NCBI GenBank assembly: GCA_028690555.1
Contig: JAQVBA010000001.1
Location: 1 to 43,618, forward strand
Length of the DNA stretch: 43,618 bases
Source of the DNA: Acholeplasmataceae bacterium
GTDB lineage: Bacteria > Bacillota_I > Bacilli_A > Acholeplasmatales > Acholeplasmataceae
Direction: 5' to 3'
Below the pieces are notes generated by a model. That model was not told the origin of the DNA. It searched no databases and saw only the letters and a list, made by a program, of their open reading frames with translations. Positions 31,417 through 39,810 of this stretch are shown piece by piece; positions within the stretch are counted from its first letter, which is position 1; the number at the start of each line of letters is the position of its first letter. Made by a program: the position numbers and the translations under genes.

Positions 31417-33330
31417 ATGAACCAAAATCCAAAGAAACCAATTAAACAACCCATGAAAAGAAAACCCGATTACTTAATTATGTTGTTTACACTAGTAATT
31501 GTGATTGGTGTATTTCTCTTTTTACGTGACGCATTATCTGGACAAGTTCAAGAATTGACTTTCTCAGAAGTTGAAAATGCTGCACAAGCTCAACACATTG
31601 AAGCGATTGAATACACTTTAATTGGTGGAGATAACTTCGATTTAGTTAAAATTAATGGTAAAATCTATGATCAACATAAAGCATTATATGGCGGTGTCGT
31701 TTTATTTGAATCTGTCATGCGAATTGATCAAGCAGAAACCTTATTAATTACCGTAGAAAATTATGGTGGATCCACCAATATTGTTCCAAAATCAGGTGTG
31801 ACTTTATGGACGGTTTTACTGAATCTAGTCCCCATGATTTTAATACTTGTTGTATTATTTATTATTTTTAGAAACGCAAACAGTCAAAATAGCAAAGCTT
31901 TCGATTTTGCGAAAAACCGTGCAAAATTAAATCGTGAAAAATCAATCACATTTAAAGACGTTGCAGGTGCAGATGAAGAAAAACAAGAAATGGCTGAACT
32001 CATCGATTTCTTAAAGACACCTAAAAAATATGTCGATATGGGTGCACGTATCCCTAAAGGTGTACTTCTAGTGGGTTCACCTGGAACAGGTAAAACCTTA
32101 CTAGCAAGAGCTGTCGCGGGTGAAGCAAATGTCCCCTTCTTCTCGATTTCAGGTTCTGATTTCGTAGAAATGTTTGTGGGTGTCGGTGCATCACGTGTGA
32201 GAGACTTATTTAAAGTTGCTAAAGAAAATTCACCTTGTATCATCTTTATTGATGAAATTGATGCTGTTGGACGTCAACGTGGTGCTGGACTAGGTGGTGG
32301 TCACGATGAACGTGAACAAACATTGAACCAATTACTCGTTGAAATGGACGGATTTTCTACAAATATGGGAATCATTATTATTGCTGCTACGAATCGACCA
32401 GACGTTTTAGATCCTGCATTATTACGCCCAGGACGTTTTGACCGTCAAATTACGATTAATCTTCCAGATGTACGTGGCCGTGAAGAAATTCTAAAGGTGC
32501 ATGCACGTAATAAAAAATTAGATCCAAAAATCAAACTTAATGAATTTGCAAACCGCATCCCTGGATTCAGTGGTGCAGATATTGAAAACTTATTAAATGA
32601 AGCTGCGCTTCTAGCTGCACGTGATAATCGGACCATGATTTCTGAGCAAGATATGGATGAAGCGATTGACCGTGTCATGATGGGGCCAGCAAAAAAGAGT
32701 CGTAAATATTCAGTTTCTGAAAAAAATATTGTGGCTTATCATGAAGCAGGACATGCCGTTATCGGGATCAAACTTGAAGATGCTAATGTGGTTCAAAAAG
32801 TAACCATTATTCCTCGTGGTACTGCAGGTGGTTATAACTTAATGGTTCCCTTAGAAGAAAAATTCTTAGAAACTAAAAAATCACTCATCGCTCGTATTAC
32901 TTCTTATCTTGGTGGACGTGTTGCTGAAGAAATTGTTTTTGAAACAGTGACAACAGGTGCATACAACGACTTCCAAATTGCAACCCGTATCGCGCGTTCC
33001 ATGGTTACTGAATACGGAATGAGCGACTTAGGACCGATTCAATATGAAAGTTCTGGAGGCAACGTGTTCTTAGGAAGAGATTATTTTAAAGAAAAGAATT
33101 TCTCAGACCAAGTTGCACATGAAATTGATAAAGAAGTCAGACACATTATTACGACATGTTTCGATAAAGCAAGACATATCATCACTGAAAACCGCGATCT
33201 ATTAGACTTGATTGCTAAATATTTGGTTGAAGTTGAAACATTGACTAAAGCTGATATTGATGAAATCGTTGAAACTAAGAAACTTTCATGGTGGGAAGAA
33301 AAAAAGGCTGAAGATACCAATGAGGCTTGA
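31417..33330 (+). CDS. ftsH: ATP-dependent zinc metalloprotease FtsH
   Basis: Membrane AAA+ protease that degrades misassembled membrane proteins and regulators. The 637 residues hold helix 1 (about 20-38), a small extracytoplasmic domain, helix 2 (about 128-150), the AAA module with Walker A GSPGTGKT and Walker B IIFIDEID, the second region of homology NRPDVLDPALLRPGR, and the zinc site HEAGH near residue 442. Everything needed for activity is present; the C-terminal tail is short. GAGGTA lies eight bases before the ATG. The last 11 bp overlap rqcP. Confidence 0.98.
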   Translation: MNQNPKKPIKQPMKRKPDYLIMLFTLVIVIGVFLFLRDALSGQVQELTFSEVENAAQAQHIEAIEYTLIGGDNFDLVKINGKIYDQHKALYGGVVLFESVMRIDQAETLLITVENYGGSTNIVPKSGVTLWTVLLNLVPMILILVVLFIIFRNANSQNSKAFDFAKNRAKLNREKSITFKDVAGADEEKQEMAELIDFLKTPKKYVDMGARIPKGVLLVGSPGTGKTLLARAVAGEANVPFFSISGSDFVEMFVGVGASRVRDLFKVAKENSPCIIFIDEIDAVGRQRGAGLGGGHDEREQTLNQLLVEMDGFSTNMGIIIIAATNRPDVLDPALLRPGRFDRQITINLPDVRGREEILKVHARNKKLDPKIKLNEFANRIPGFSGADIENLLNEAALLAARDNRTMISEQDMDEAIDRVMMGPAKKSRKYSVSEKNIVAYHEAGHAVIGIKLEDANVVQKVTIIPRGTAGGYNLMVPLEEKFLETKKSLIARITSYLGGRVAEEIVFETVTTGAYNDFQIATRIARSMVTEYGMSDLGPIQYESSGGNVFLGRDYFKEKNFSDQVAHEIDKEVRHIITTCFDKARHIITENRDLLDLIAKYLVEVETLTKADIDEIVETKKLSWWEEKKAEDTNEA

Positions 33331-33565
33331 TAAATATTTAAAAGTATCACGCATTATTAAACGACGGACTATTGCCAAAGAAGCTGCAGTTAAAGAAAAA
33401 GTTTTAATTAATGATAAACTTGCAAAACCTTCTTCTGAAGTAAAAATTGGCGATTTACTCACCTTACATTTAGGATTAAAAATCATTACAGTTAAAGTCA
33501 TTGCACTTGAACCTAAAAAAGATGAATTCATGTATGAACTCATCAAAGAAGAAAAACGGCCATAA
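33320..33565 (+). CDS. rqcP: RqcP (YabO) S4-domain ribosome quality-control factor
   Basis: An 81-residue S4 RNA-binding protein that works with RqcH to add poly-alanine tails on stalled nascent chains. It begins MRLDKYLKVSRIIKRRTIAKE, nearly the same as B. subtilis RqcP, and continues VLINDKLAKPSSEVKIGDLL, the S4 pattern. The ATG at 33320 lies inside the end of ftsH (11-bp overlap), with AAGG upstream in ftsH codons. An upstream in-frame start at 33257 would add 21 non-family residues and is rejected. In B. subtilis yabO lies near tilS-hprT-ftsH but upstream of them. With hflX it is a second ribosome-rescue gene in the window. HslR of E. coli is the distant relative. Confidence 0.92.
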   Translation: MRLDKYLKVSRIIKRRTIAKEAAVKEKVLINDKLAKPSSEVKIGDLLTLHLGLKIITVKVIALEPKKDEFMYELIKEEKRP

Positions 33566-33583
33566 CATTTGATTATGGCCTTT
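33558..33583 (+). terminator. Probable weak terminator after rqcP
   Basis: Eight-base stem GGCCATAA/TTATGGCC with a seven-base loop, starting at the rqcP stop codon, followed only by TTTATTAT, so termination is probably partial and some read-through into lysS is likely. Confidence 0.55.
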
Positions 33584-33596
33584 ATTATGATATAAT
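33569..33596 (+). promoter_or_regulatory. Promoter of lysS
   Basis: TTGATT at 33569-33574 (in the loop of the preceding hairpin), 16-bp spacer and a perfect TATAAT at 33591-33596. A strong TTAGGAGG ribosome site follows before the lysS ATG. No T-box fits in the 17-base leader. Confidence 0.65.
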
Positions 33597-33619
33597 ATTT
33601 TGGATTAGGAGGATTAATT

Positions 33620-35104
33620 ATGTTTCCAGATGACTTAAAAGAACAAGAGATTGTCAGACGTGAAAAAGCTGAAGAATTAAAATCACGTGGTGTCGAACCT
33701 TTTGGACAAAAATATATACGTACACACCTTTCAAAAGATGTCCATGAAAATTATGGTGCTTTTGACCACGACCAGTTAGAAGAAATGAAACCTAAAGTGT
33801 CTATTGCTGGTAGAATCATGTTAAAAAGACGTCAAGGTAAGGCAGGATTCATTAACGTACAAGATCGTGATGGTCAAATTCAAGTCTATGTAAGACAAGA
33901 TCACATTGGCGAAGAATCTTATGAAATTTTTAAACTTTCAGACTTAGGAGATATTATCGGTATTGAAGGTACTGTTTTTCGTACGAAAACCGGTGAATTG
34001 ACCATTAAAGCAGAAGTTTATACACATTTATCGAAGGCATTACGCCCTTTACCTGACAAATTTCATGGTTTACAAGATAAAGAGGAAGCTAGACGCCGGA
34101 GATATGTGGATTTAATCGTTAATGATGAAGCTAGACGAGTTGCATTTATGCGTCCTAAAATCATTCGTGCCATTCAAAAATTCTTTGATGGGGAAGGATT
34201 CGTTGAAGTTGAAACACCTGTTCTCCACTCCATTTTAGGAGGTGCTGCTGCACGTCCATTTGTCACGCATCATAATGCATTAGATATGGACTTTTATTTA
34301 AGAATTGCTACTGAACTTCCATTGAAACGCCTTATTGTTGGTGGAATGGAACGTGTCTATGAAATTGGCAGACTCTTTAGAAATGAAGGCATGGATGCGA
34401 AACACAATCCTGAATTCACAACGATTGAAGCTTATCAAGCATATGGTGACATGGAAGATATGATGGATTTAGTCGAATCTTGTCTCTCTACTGTAACCTA
34501 TGAAACCTTAGGTACTTATGATGTTTCTTATAATGATGAAGTCATTCACATGCAACGTCCATGGAAAAGATGGCATATGGTTGACGCAATTAAAGAAATT
34601 TCAGGTGTTGATTTCTGGCAAGAAATGACACTTGAAGAAGCAAGAGTATTAGCAAATAAACATGAAATTCATGTAGAAAAACATTTCGCGATTGGTCATA
34701 TCATCGAAGCTTTCTTTGAACATTATGTTGAAGATAAGATTATTCAACCTACGATGGTATATGGTCATCCAATTGAAATCAGTCCACTCGCAAAGAAAAA
34801 TGCAAAAGATCCTCGATTCACTGATCGTTTTGAATTATTTATTATGCGCAGTGAATATGCTAACGCCTTCTCTGAATTAAATGATCCAATCGATCAAAGA
34901 GAACGCTTTGAAAATCAATTAAAAGAAAAGGCTCTTGGTAATGAAGAAGCCTCTGAAATGGATATTGATTTTGTGGAATCTTTAGAATATGGTATGCCAC
35001 CAACGGGTGGTCTTGGCATTGGTATTGATCGCTTTGTGATGTTACTTACCAATACACCAAACATTCGTGATGTTATATTATTCCCTCATTTAAAGCATCG
35101 TTAA
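33620..35104 (+). CDS. lysS: Lysyl-tRNA synthetase, class II
   Basis: Charges tRNA-Lys with lysine. The 494 residues match class II LysRS. The N-terminal OB fold (VSIAGRIMLKRRQGKAGFINVQ) binds the anticodon; class II motif 2 is ERVYEIGRLFRNEG followed by HNPEFTTIE, and motif 3 is PPTGGLGIGIDRFVM. AGGAGG lies eight bases before the ATG. It has its own promoter and a strong terminator, so it is independent, downstream of ftsH-rqcP. In B. subtilis lysS lies in the same chromosomal neighbourhood, after dusB. Confidence 0.98.
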   Translation: MFPDDLKEQEIVRREKAEELKSRGVEPFGQKYIRTHLSKDVHENYGAFDHDQLEEMKPKVSIAGRIMLKRRQGKAGFINVQDRDGQIQVYVRQDHIGEESYEIFKLSDLGDIIGIEGTVFRTKTGELTIKAEVYTHLSKALRPLPDKFHGLQDKEEARRRRYVDLIVNDEARRVAFMRPKIIRAIQKFFDGEGFVEVETPVLHSILGGAAARPFVTHHNALDMDFYLRIATELPLKRLIVGGMERVYEIGRLFRNEGMDAKHNPEFTTIEAYQAYGDMEDMMDLVESCLSTVTYETLGTYDVSYNDEVIHMQRPWKRWHMVDAIKEISGVDFWQEMTLEEARVLANKHEIHVEKHFAIGHIIEAFFEHYVEDKIIQPTMVYGHPIEISPLAKKNAKDPRFTDRFELFIMRSEYANAFSELNDPIDQRERFENQLKEKALGNEEASEMDIDFVESLEYGMPPTGGLGIGIDRFVMLLTNTPNIRDVILFPHLKHR

Positions 35105-35110
35105 AAACTT

Positions 35111-35139
35111 AAAGTGACTCAAAAAAGAGTCACTTTTTT
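35111..35139. terminator. Bidirectional terminator between lysS and the aldehyde dehydrogenase gene
   Basis: Ten-base stem AAAGTGACTC/GAGTCACTTT with a six-A loop and a T-run on the plus strand; on the minus strand the stem is followed by TTTAAG, so it is stronger for lysS. Confidence 0.9.
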
Positions 35140-36499
35140 ATTTTAAAATTTTCTTAACTAATTTCTCTTTCTTATCACTGGTTGGTAAATACCTTAATGG
35201 AACATCAATTTTTGTTGATCGATCGACAACACCTTTTTCATGGCTAAACGTAGAAAAGCTATATTTTCCATGATATTGACCCATGCCAGAGTTTCCAACA
35301 CCACCAAAAGGTAGGTTCTCATTTGCAAAATGCATCAATGTATCATTAATCGTTGCCCCACCGAAACTTAGTTCCTGAATGATTCTTTTTTTAATCTGTT
35401 TATTTTCAGTAAATAAGTATAATGCTAATGGTTTATCTTTCATCTTTAAAACACTTATGACTTCATCTAAAGATTGGTAAGCCATTATCGGTAAAATCGG
35501 GCCAAATATTTCATCTTTCATGATATCATCATCCCATGTGACATTTTCACATAGCGTTGGTGATATTTTTTGATTATCATAAGTTCCACCAAAAACGACT
35601 TTTTTCGAATCAATCAGACAAATGAGACGATCATAATGTTTTTGATGAATAATCTTTGGGTAATCTTCGCTTTTCAATGGGTCTTCACCAAAAAATTGAA
35701 AAATTGCATTTTTTAATTCACTAATAAATGCCTCTTTAAGTTCTTCTTTGATATAGATGTAGTCAGGTGCAATACACGTTTGTCCCGCATTTATGAACTT
35801 CCCATAGGCAATACGTTTCGCGATTAAAGCCATATCTTTGAGATCTTCAATAATGGCAGGACTTTTTCCGCCAAGTTCAAGTGTGACTGGCGTTAAATGT
35901 TCACTAGCTTTCTTCATGATGATTTTACCAACTGAGGGGCTTCCTGTAAAAAAGATGTAATCGAAAGGTTCATCTAAAAGTGCTTGGCTTTCTTTAACTC
36001 CACCGGTGATAACCTTAATATATTCAGGCTCAAATGTTTGATCAATCATATTTAAAATGACTTTTTCAGTATGTGGTGCAAGTTCACTCACCTTGATCAT
36101 CGCTGTATTTCCAGCAGCAATCGCACCAATTAATGGAGCAATCGCCAATTGAAAAGGATAATTCCATGGAGCAATAATTAACACTTGGCCATAAGGCTCT
36201 TGGTACAAATAACTTTTGGCCTTGAATAAAGCAATTCCGTGTTCTACCCTTTTTAATTTCATGTAAGATTTTAAATGCTTTTTCATATCTTTGATTTCTT
36301 TTTTGACAACTCCGATTTCCGTCAAATAAGCTTCAAAAGAAGATTTCCCTAAATCTTTGTATAATGCTTCGATAATTAAATTTTCATGGTTTGTTATCGC
36401 CTGGTACAATGCGTCTAACTGTTTCATACGAAACTGATAATCTTTAGTCTTTCCTTGATTAAAATAGGTGCGTTGAAGATTTAATAGTTCATGATACAT
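35138..36499 (-). CDS. NAD(P)-dependent aldehyde dehydrogenase, class-3 (YwdH-like)
   Basis: Oxidises an aldehyde to a carboxylic acid with NAD(P). The 453 residues match the short class-3/fatty aldehyde dehydrogenase type, such as B. subtilis YwdH, rather than the 480-500 residue ALDH forms. The coenzyme region is APWNYPFQLAIAPLIGA, the glutamate motif LELGGKSP is near residue 207, the catalytic Cys is in AGQTC near 241, and the C-terminal FGPILPIMAYQSLDE and GGVGNSGMG regions follow. GGAGGG lies nine bases before the ATG. It is monocistronic, between two hairpins. The substrate cannot be read from sequence; long-chain aldehydes are possible for this class. Confidence 0.92.
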   Translation of the reverse strand: MYHELLNLQRTYFNQGKTKDYQFRMKQLDALYQAITNHENLIIEALYKDLGKSSFEAYLTEIGVVKKEIKDMKKHLKSYMKLKRVEHGIALFKAKSYLYQEPYGQVLIIAPWNYPFQLAIAPLIGAIAAGNTAMIKVSELAPHTEKVILNMIDQTFEPEYIKVITGGVKESQALLDEPFDYIFFTGSPSVGKIIMKKASEHLTPVTLELGGKSPAIIEDLKDMALIAKRIAYGKFINAGQTCIAPDYIYIKEELKEAFISELKNAIFQFFGEDPLKSEDYPKIIHQKHYDRLICLIDSKKVVFGGTYDNQKISPTLCENVTWDDDIMKDEIFGPILPIMAYQSLDEVISVLKMKDKPLALYLFTENKQIKKRIIQELSFGGATINDTLMHFANENLPFGGVGNSGMGQYHGKYSFSTFSHEKGVVDRSTKIDVPLRYLPTSDKKEKLVKKILK

Positions 36500-36537
36500 T
36501 GATTAGCCCTCCATCTATATTCATGATAGCACAAGAT

Positions 36538-36569
36538 AAAAAAATTAAGCGCTTATTGACTAAGCGCTT
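36538..36569 (-). terminator. Terminator after the fba-helical protein operon
   Basis: Nine-base stem AAGCGCTTA/TAAGCGCTT with a five-base loop; on the minus strand it is followed by AA and then seven T. It lies seven bases after the stop codon of the 184-residue gene. Confidence 0.85.
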
Positions 36570-36575
36570 TATTCA

Positions 36576-37130
36576 TTAGAGTATGCCAAGCTCATCAGCG
36601 ATTTCTAAAAATATATCATCAATCGGAAAATATTCCACATTCAGTCTTTGAAACATTTCATAAGTCATATGATCGAGTTGATCATACATGGTTTTCGGAA
36701 CTTCACCTTTATGTTGAAGAATTTTTAATAGTTCTTCTTCAAATTGGATCAGTGAATCCATATCTTTTTGTTCATATGACTCTAATGAGATTAGTTCGTT
36801 TTGAAAATCAATGGCTGATAGTAATAAATTAACGTCTTTTGATCTTTTTTCTAAATCCTTGATGTCATTTTGATAATTTTCTTTAAGTAATTGATTGATT
36901 TGATCGAGTTGATCCAACACATAATAAAAACCTGTTTCAAAAATGTGATCTTCTTCTTCCGTGTAGTTTTTATCATCAATCAATTTGTCATATAAATAAT
37001 CTGTAACATCTAAAACATGTTTAAATCTAATGATTAAATCTGAATTTGAATCCATGAGATATTTTAATAAATCATGGTTTTCTAATTTCCAATTTGCATA
37101 CTCATGATAGACTCGTTCATCACGCATCAT
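36576..37130 (-). CDS. Unrecognised helical cytoplasmic protein downstream of fba
   Basis: I do not recognise this 184-residue product. It is acidic, Leu- and Asp/Glu-rich, predicted almost entirely alpha-helical, with no signal peptide or membrane segment, no Cys and no known catalytic motif. Heptad-like spacing around residues 70-115 (YVLDQLDQINQLLKENYQND and onward) suggests a short coiled coil. The start lies five bases after the fba stop, with TTTAGGTGAT overlapping; a second ATG three bases on has the better spacing. It is co-transcribed with fba and ends in a good terminator, so it is a real gene. Function unknown. Confidence 0.75.
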   Translation of the reverse strand: MMRDERVYHEYANWKLENHDLLKYLMDSNSDLIIRFKHVLDVTDYLYDKLIDDKNYTEEEDHIFETGFYYVLDQLDQINQLLKENYQNDIKDLEKRSKDVNLLLSAIDFQNELISLESYEQKDMDSLIQFEEELLKILQHKGEVPKTMYDQLDHMTYEMFQRLNVEYFPIDDIFLEIADELGIL

Positions 37131-37135
37131 ATCAC

Positions 37136-38005
37136 CTAAATTGCTTTATTATCTGAACCAAACATTAAAATCTTTTCACGAATGACTTGTTTGATTGCTT
37201 CATAACCAGGGTTAAGAAGTTTTCTTGGATCGAATCCTTTACCTTCTAAATCTTTACCATCTTCAATGTATTTACGGGTTGCTGCTGCAAATGCAAGTTG
37301 CAATTCAGTATTAACATTAATTTTAGAAACTCCAAGGCTAATCGCTTTTTTAACCATATGTTCAGGAATACCAGTACCACCATGTAACACAAGTGGAATA
37401 CCATTTGTGACGCGTTGAACTTCTTCTAAAACTTCAAAGTTTAAACCTTTCCAATTGGCTGGATATTTACCATGAATATTACCAATACCTGCTGCAAACA
37501 TATCAACACCAGTTGCTGCTAAAGCTTGGCATTCTTTTGGATCAGCAATTTCGCCCATTCCAACAACACCATCTTCTTCACCACCAATAGCGCCTACTTC
37601 AGCTTCAACTGAAACGCCTTTTGCATGGCAAGCTGCAACGATTTCTTTTGTTTTTTCTAAGTTTTCAGCAAATGGATAATGTGAACCATCAAACATAATG
37701 GATGTAAATCCAGCTTCTAGTGCTTTATAAGACCCTTCATAAGTCCCATGGTCTAAGTGAACAGCAACCGGTACGGTTACATTATAAAACTTATCAAGTT
37801 CATGAATCATTGCCATGACATTACGATAACCACCCATGTATTTTGCTGCACCTTCAGATACACCAATAATGACTGGTGATTTTAATTCTTCAACTGTTGT
37901 TAAAACAGCTTTAATCCATTCTAAGTTATTAATATTGATCTGTGCGATCCCATAACCTTCTTTATGTGCTTTTAAAAGCATTTCTCTTGCGGATACGACT
38001 GACAT
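37136..38005 (-). CDS. fba: Class II fructose-1,6-bisphosphate aldolase
   Basis: Zinc-dependent cleavage of fructose 1,6-bisphosphate to dihydroxyacetone phosphate and glyceraldehyde 3-phosphate. The 289 residues match Gram-positive class II aldolase. Visible are VPVAVHLDHGT with the metal and catalytic His-Asp, GFTSIMFDGSHYPF, EAEVGAIGGEEDG, GIGNIHGKYP and VLHGGTGIP, the last with a zinc His. AGGAGG lies before the ATG and a strong promoter precedes it. It follows pyrG as in B. subtilis, where spo0F lies between rpoE-pyrG and fbaA; no spo0F is present here. Confidence 0.98.
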   Translation of the reverse strand: MSVVSAREMLLKAHKEGYGIAQININNLEWIKAVLTTVEELKSPVIIGVSEGAAKYMGGYRNVMAMIHELDKFYNVTVPVAVHLDHGTYEGSYKALEAGFTSIMFDGSHYPFAENLEKTKEIVAACHAKGVSVEAEVGAIGGEEDGVVGMGEIADPKECQALAATGVDMFAAGIGNIHGKYPANWKGLNFEVLEEVQRVTNGIPLVLHGGTGIPEHMVKKAISLGVSKINVNTELQLAFAAATRKYIEDGKDLEGKGFDPRKLLNPGYEAIKQVIREKILMFGSDNKAI

Positions 38006-38041
38006 TTATATATTCCTCCTAATTAATTTTTCAACATTCTT

Positions 38042-38070
38042 ATTATATTACAATCCCTCGTGTTTATCAA
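38042..38070 (-). promoter_or_regulatory. Promoter of fba
   Basis: Minus-strand TTGATA at 38070-38065 (five of six), 17-bp spacer and a perfect TATAAT at 38047-38042. One of the best promoters in the window, fitting a glycolytic gene. Confidence 0.8.
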
Positions 38071-38093
38071 TGAATAACACACTTTCACAATAC

Positions 38094-39695
38094 CTATTTC
38101 TTATAAGTCTTAGATGCCAGAATAAAGTCTCTAAAAAGTGGATGAGGCTTTAATGGTCTTGATTTAAACTCAGGATGGAATTGCACTGCAATAAACCAAG
38201 GATGGTTTTTTAATTCAACCATTTCAACTAAATGATATTCGCTATTATATCCCGAAATCACCATGTCACTTTCTTCAAATTGATCTAAATATGCATTATT
38301 AAATTCATAACGATGACGATGTCTTTCAGTAATCGAGTTTGTTTGATATGCACTATATGCTTTAGAATCTTCTTTAATCTCGCAGTCATAACTACCTAAT
38401 CTTAATGTTCCACCCAAATCTTCATCTGTTTCTCTTCCTCTTTGAAGTGATATCACAGGATTTGGTGTGTTTGGATCGATTTCCGTTGAGTTTGCACCTT
38501 TAATCTTTAAAACATTTTGGGCATACTCAATGACAGACAATTGCATACCATAGCATAATCCTAAAAATGGAATATTGTTTTCTCTTGCATATTTAATCGC
38601 TGCTAATTTGCCATTCGTTGCACGATGTCCAAAACCTCCAGGTACTAAAATGCCATCACAATCATATACATAAAGTCCAACATTTTCATGATCCACATCT
38701 TCTGCATTTATCCATTTTATCGATACTTTTTGTTTATGATAATATCCTGCATGTTTTAAGGCTTCAGAGACCGATAAATATGCATCATGAAGCTGTACAT
38801 ATTTACCAACTAAACCAATCTTTAATTCTCCTTCAGGATGTTTAATCGTATGAACAAGATCTTGCCATGCAGAAATATCTGCAGGCTCTCTTTCATAATC
38901 AAAATGCTTTAAAATCCAATCATCGATGCCTTGTCTATGTAAATTAATGATGACTTCATATAATACATCCACATCGATGGATTCAAATACTGCATGTTTA
39001 TCCACATCACAAAAAAGTGCAATTTTATCTTTCACTTCATCTGATATTGTAATCTCACTTCGAAGCATAATAATATCTGGATGAATTCCTAAACTCATGA
39101 GTTCTTTCACACTGTGCTGTGTTGGTTTGGTCTTAATTTCATTTGCTGCTTTCAAATAAGGTACTAATGTATTGTGTATATAAAGCGTATTATGAAATCC
39201 AAAGTCTCTTCTCGCTTGACGAATCGCTTCTAAAAAAGGAAGTGATTCAATATCCCCAACCGTACCACCAATTTCAGTAATCACAACATCAGGATTTGTA
39301 TGTTTTGCGACATCGACCAACTTTTTCTTAATTTGATCCGTGATATGTGGAATTACTTGGACGGTTGCACCTAAATAATCACCACGCCGTTCTCTTTTTA
39401 AAACGGTTTGATAAATTTTGCCAGTTGTAACACTCGAATGACGGTTTAAATTCTCATCGATAAATCTTTCATAGTGCCCTAAATCCAAATCTGTTTCCGC
39501 ACCATCTTCAGTGACAAACACTTCACCATGCTGATATGGACTCATTGTTCCTGGGTCCACATTAATATAAGGATCAAATTTTTGCATAAATACTTTTAAT
39601 CCACGACTCTTTAAAAGCTGACCGATTGCCGATGCTGTAATACCTTTACCTAAACTTGAAACAACACCGCCTGTGACAAATATATATTTAGCCAT
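38094..39695 (-). CDS. pyrG: CTP synthase
   Basis: Makes CTP from UTP, ATP and glutamine. The 533 residues match the family. The synthetase half begins KYIFVTGGVVSSLGKGITAS with its P-loop and has the TVGDIESLPFLEAIRQ region; the glutaminase half has the catalytic Cys in LGLCYGMQ near residue 379 and the His-Pro-Glu in QFHPEFKSRP. TGGAGG lies ten bases before the ATG. It is preceded by a leader with a terminator-like hairpin and a GGGC start, described separately, which points to control by CTP. No clear terminator follows before the fba promoter. Confidence 0.98.
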   Translation of the reverse strand: MAKYIFVTGGVVSSLGKGITASAIGQLLKSRGLKVFMQKFDPYINVDPGTMSPYQHGEVFVTEDGAETDLDLGHYERFIDENLNRHSSVTTGKIYQTVLKRERRGDYLGATVQVIPHITDQIKKKLVDVAKHTNPDVVITEIGGTVGDIESLPFLEAIRQARRDFGFHNTLYIHNTLVPYLKAANEIKTKPTQHSVKELMSLGIHPDIIMLRSEITISDEVKDKIALFCDVDKHAVFESIDVDVLYEVIINLHRQGIDDWILKHFDYEREPADISAWQDLVHTIKHPEGELKIGLVGKYVQLHDAYLSVSEALKHAGYYHKQKVSIKWINAEDVDHENVGLYVYDCDGILVPGGFGHRATNGKLAAIKYARENNIPFLGLCYGMQLSVIEYAQNVLKIKGANSTEIDPNTPNPVISLQRGRETDEDLGGTLRLGSYDCEIKEDSKAYSAYQTNSITERHRHRYEFNNAYLDQFEESDMVISGYNSEYHLVEMVELKNHPWFIAVQFHPEFKSRPLKPHPLFRDFILASKTYKK

Positions 39696-39714
39696 GTAAC
39701 AAATCCTCCATGTT

Positions 39715-39764
39715 TTTTAAATAGAAAAGAGTCTCCCACAAATAGGAGACTCTTAGGTGTGCCC
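39715..39764 (-). promoter_or_regulatory. pyrG leader attenuator, predicted CTP-responsive
   Basis: Read on the minus strand, the predicted transcript starts GGGCACACC at 39764, seven bases after the -10. Ten bases on, a ten-base stem AAGAGTCTCC/GGAGACTCTT (39754-39727, eight-base loop) is followed by TTTTCTATTT, a terminator shape. In B. subtilis pyrG, low CTP makes RNA polymerase stutter on a GGGC start and add extra G, which pair with the pyrimidine-rich 5' arm of the terminator and block it. The 5' arm here contains UCUCC, suitable for pairing with poly-G. The layout fits this known mechanism; function is inferred. Confidence 0.75.
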
Positions 39765-39770
39765 TTTTAT

Positions 39771-39798
39771 ATTATATCAAATGATTCTTAAGTTTCAA
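39771..39798 (-). promoter_or_regulatory. Promoter of pyrG
   Basis: Minus-strand TTGAAA at 39798-39793 (five of six), 16-bp spacer and a perfect TATAAT at 39776-39771, placing the first transcribed base at the G of GGGC (39764). Confidence 0.82.
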
Positions 39799-39810
39799 CG
39801 ATTAATATGA

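Noticed and set aside
33257..33319. Longer rqcP start inside ftsH
   Set aside because: The extra 21 residues are ftsH codons in another frame, and family members begin MRLDK, matching the ATG at 33320.
33597..33619. T-box or riboswitch before lysS or glnS
   Set aside because: The leaders are about 20 bases long, too short for such elements.
36538..36569. AAGCGCTT palindromes as a regulatory operator
   Set aside because: They form one stem followed by a T-run after a stop codon, which is a simple terminator.
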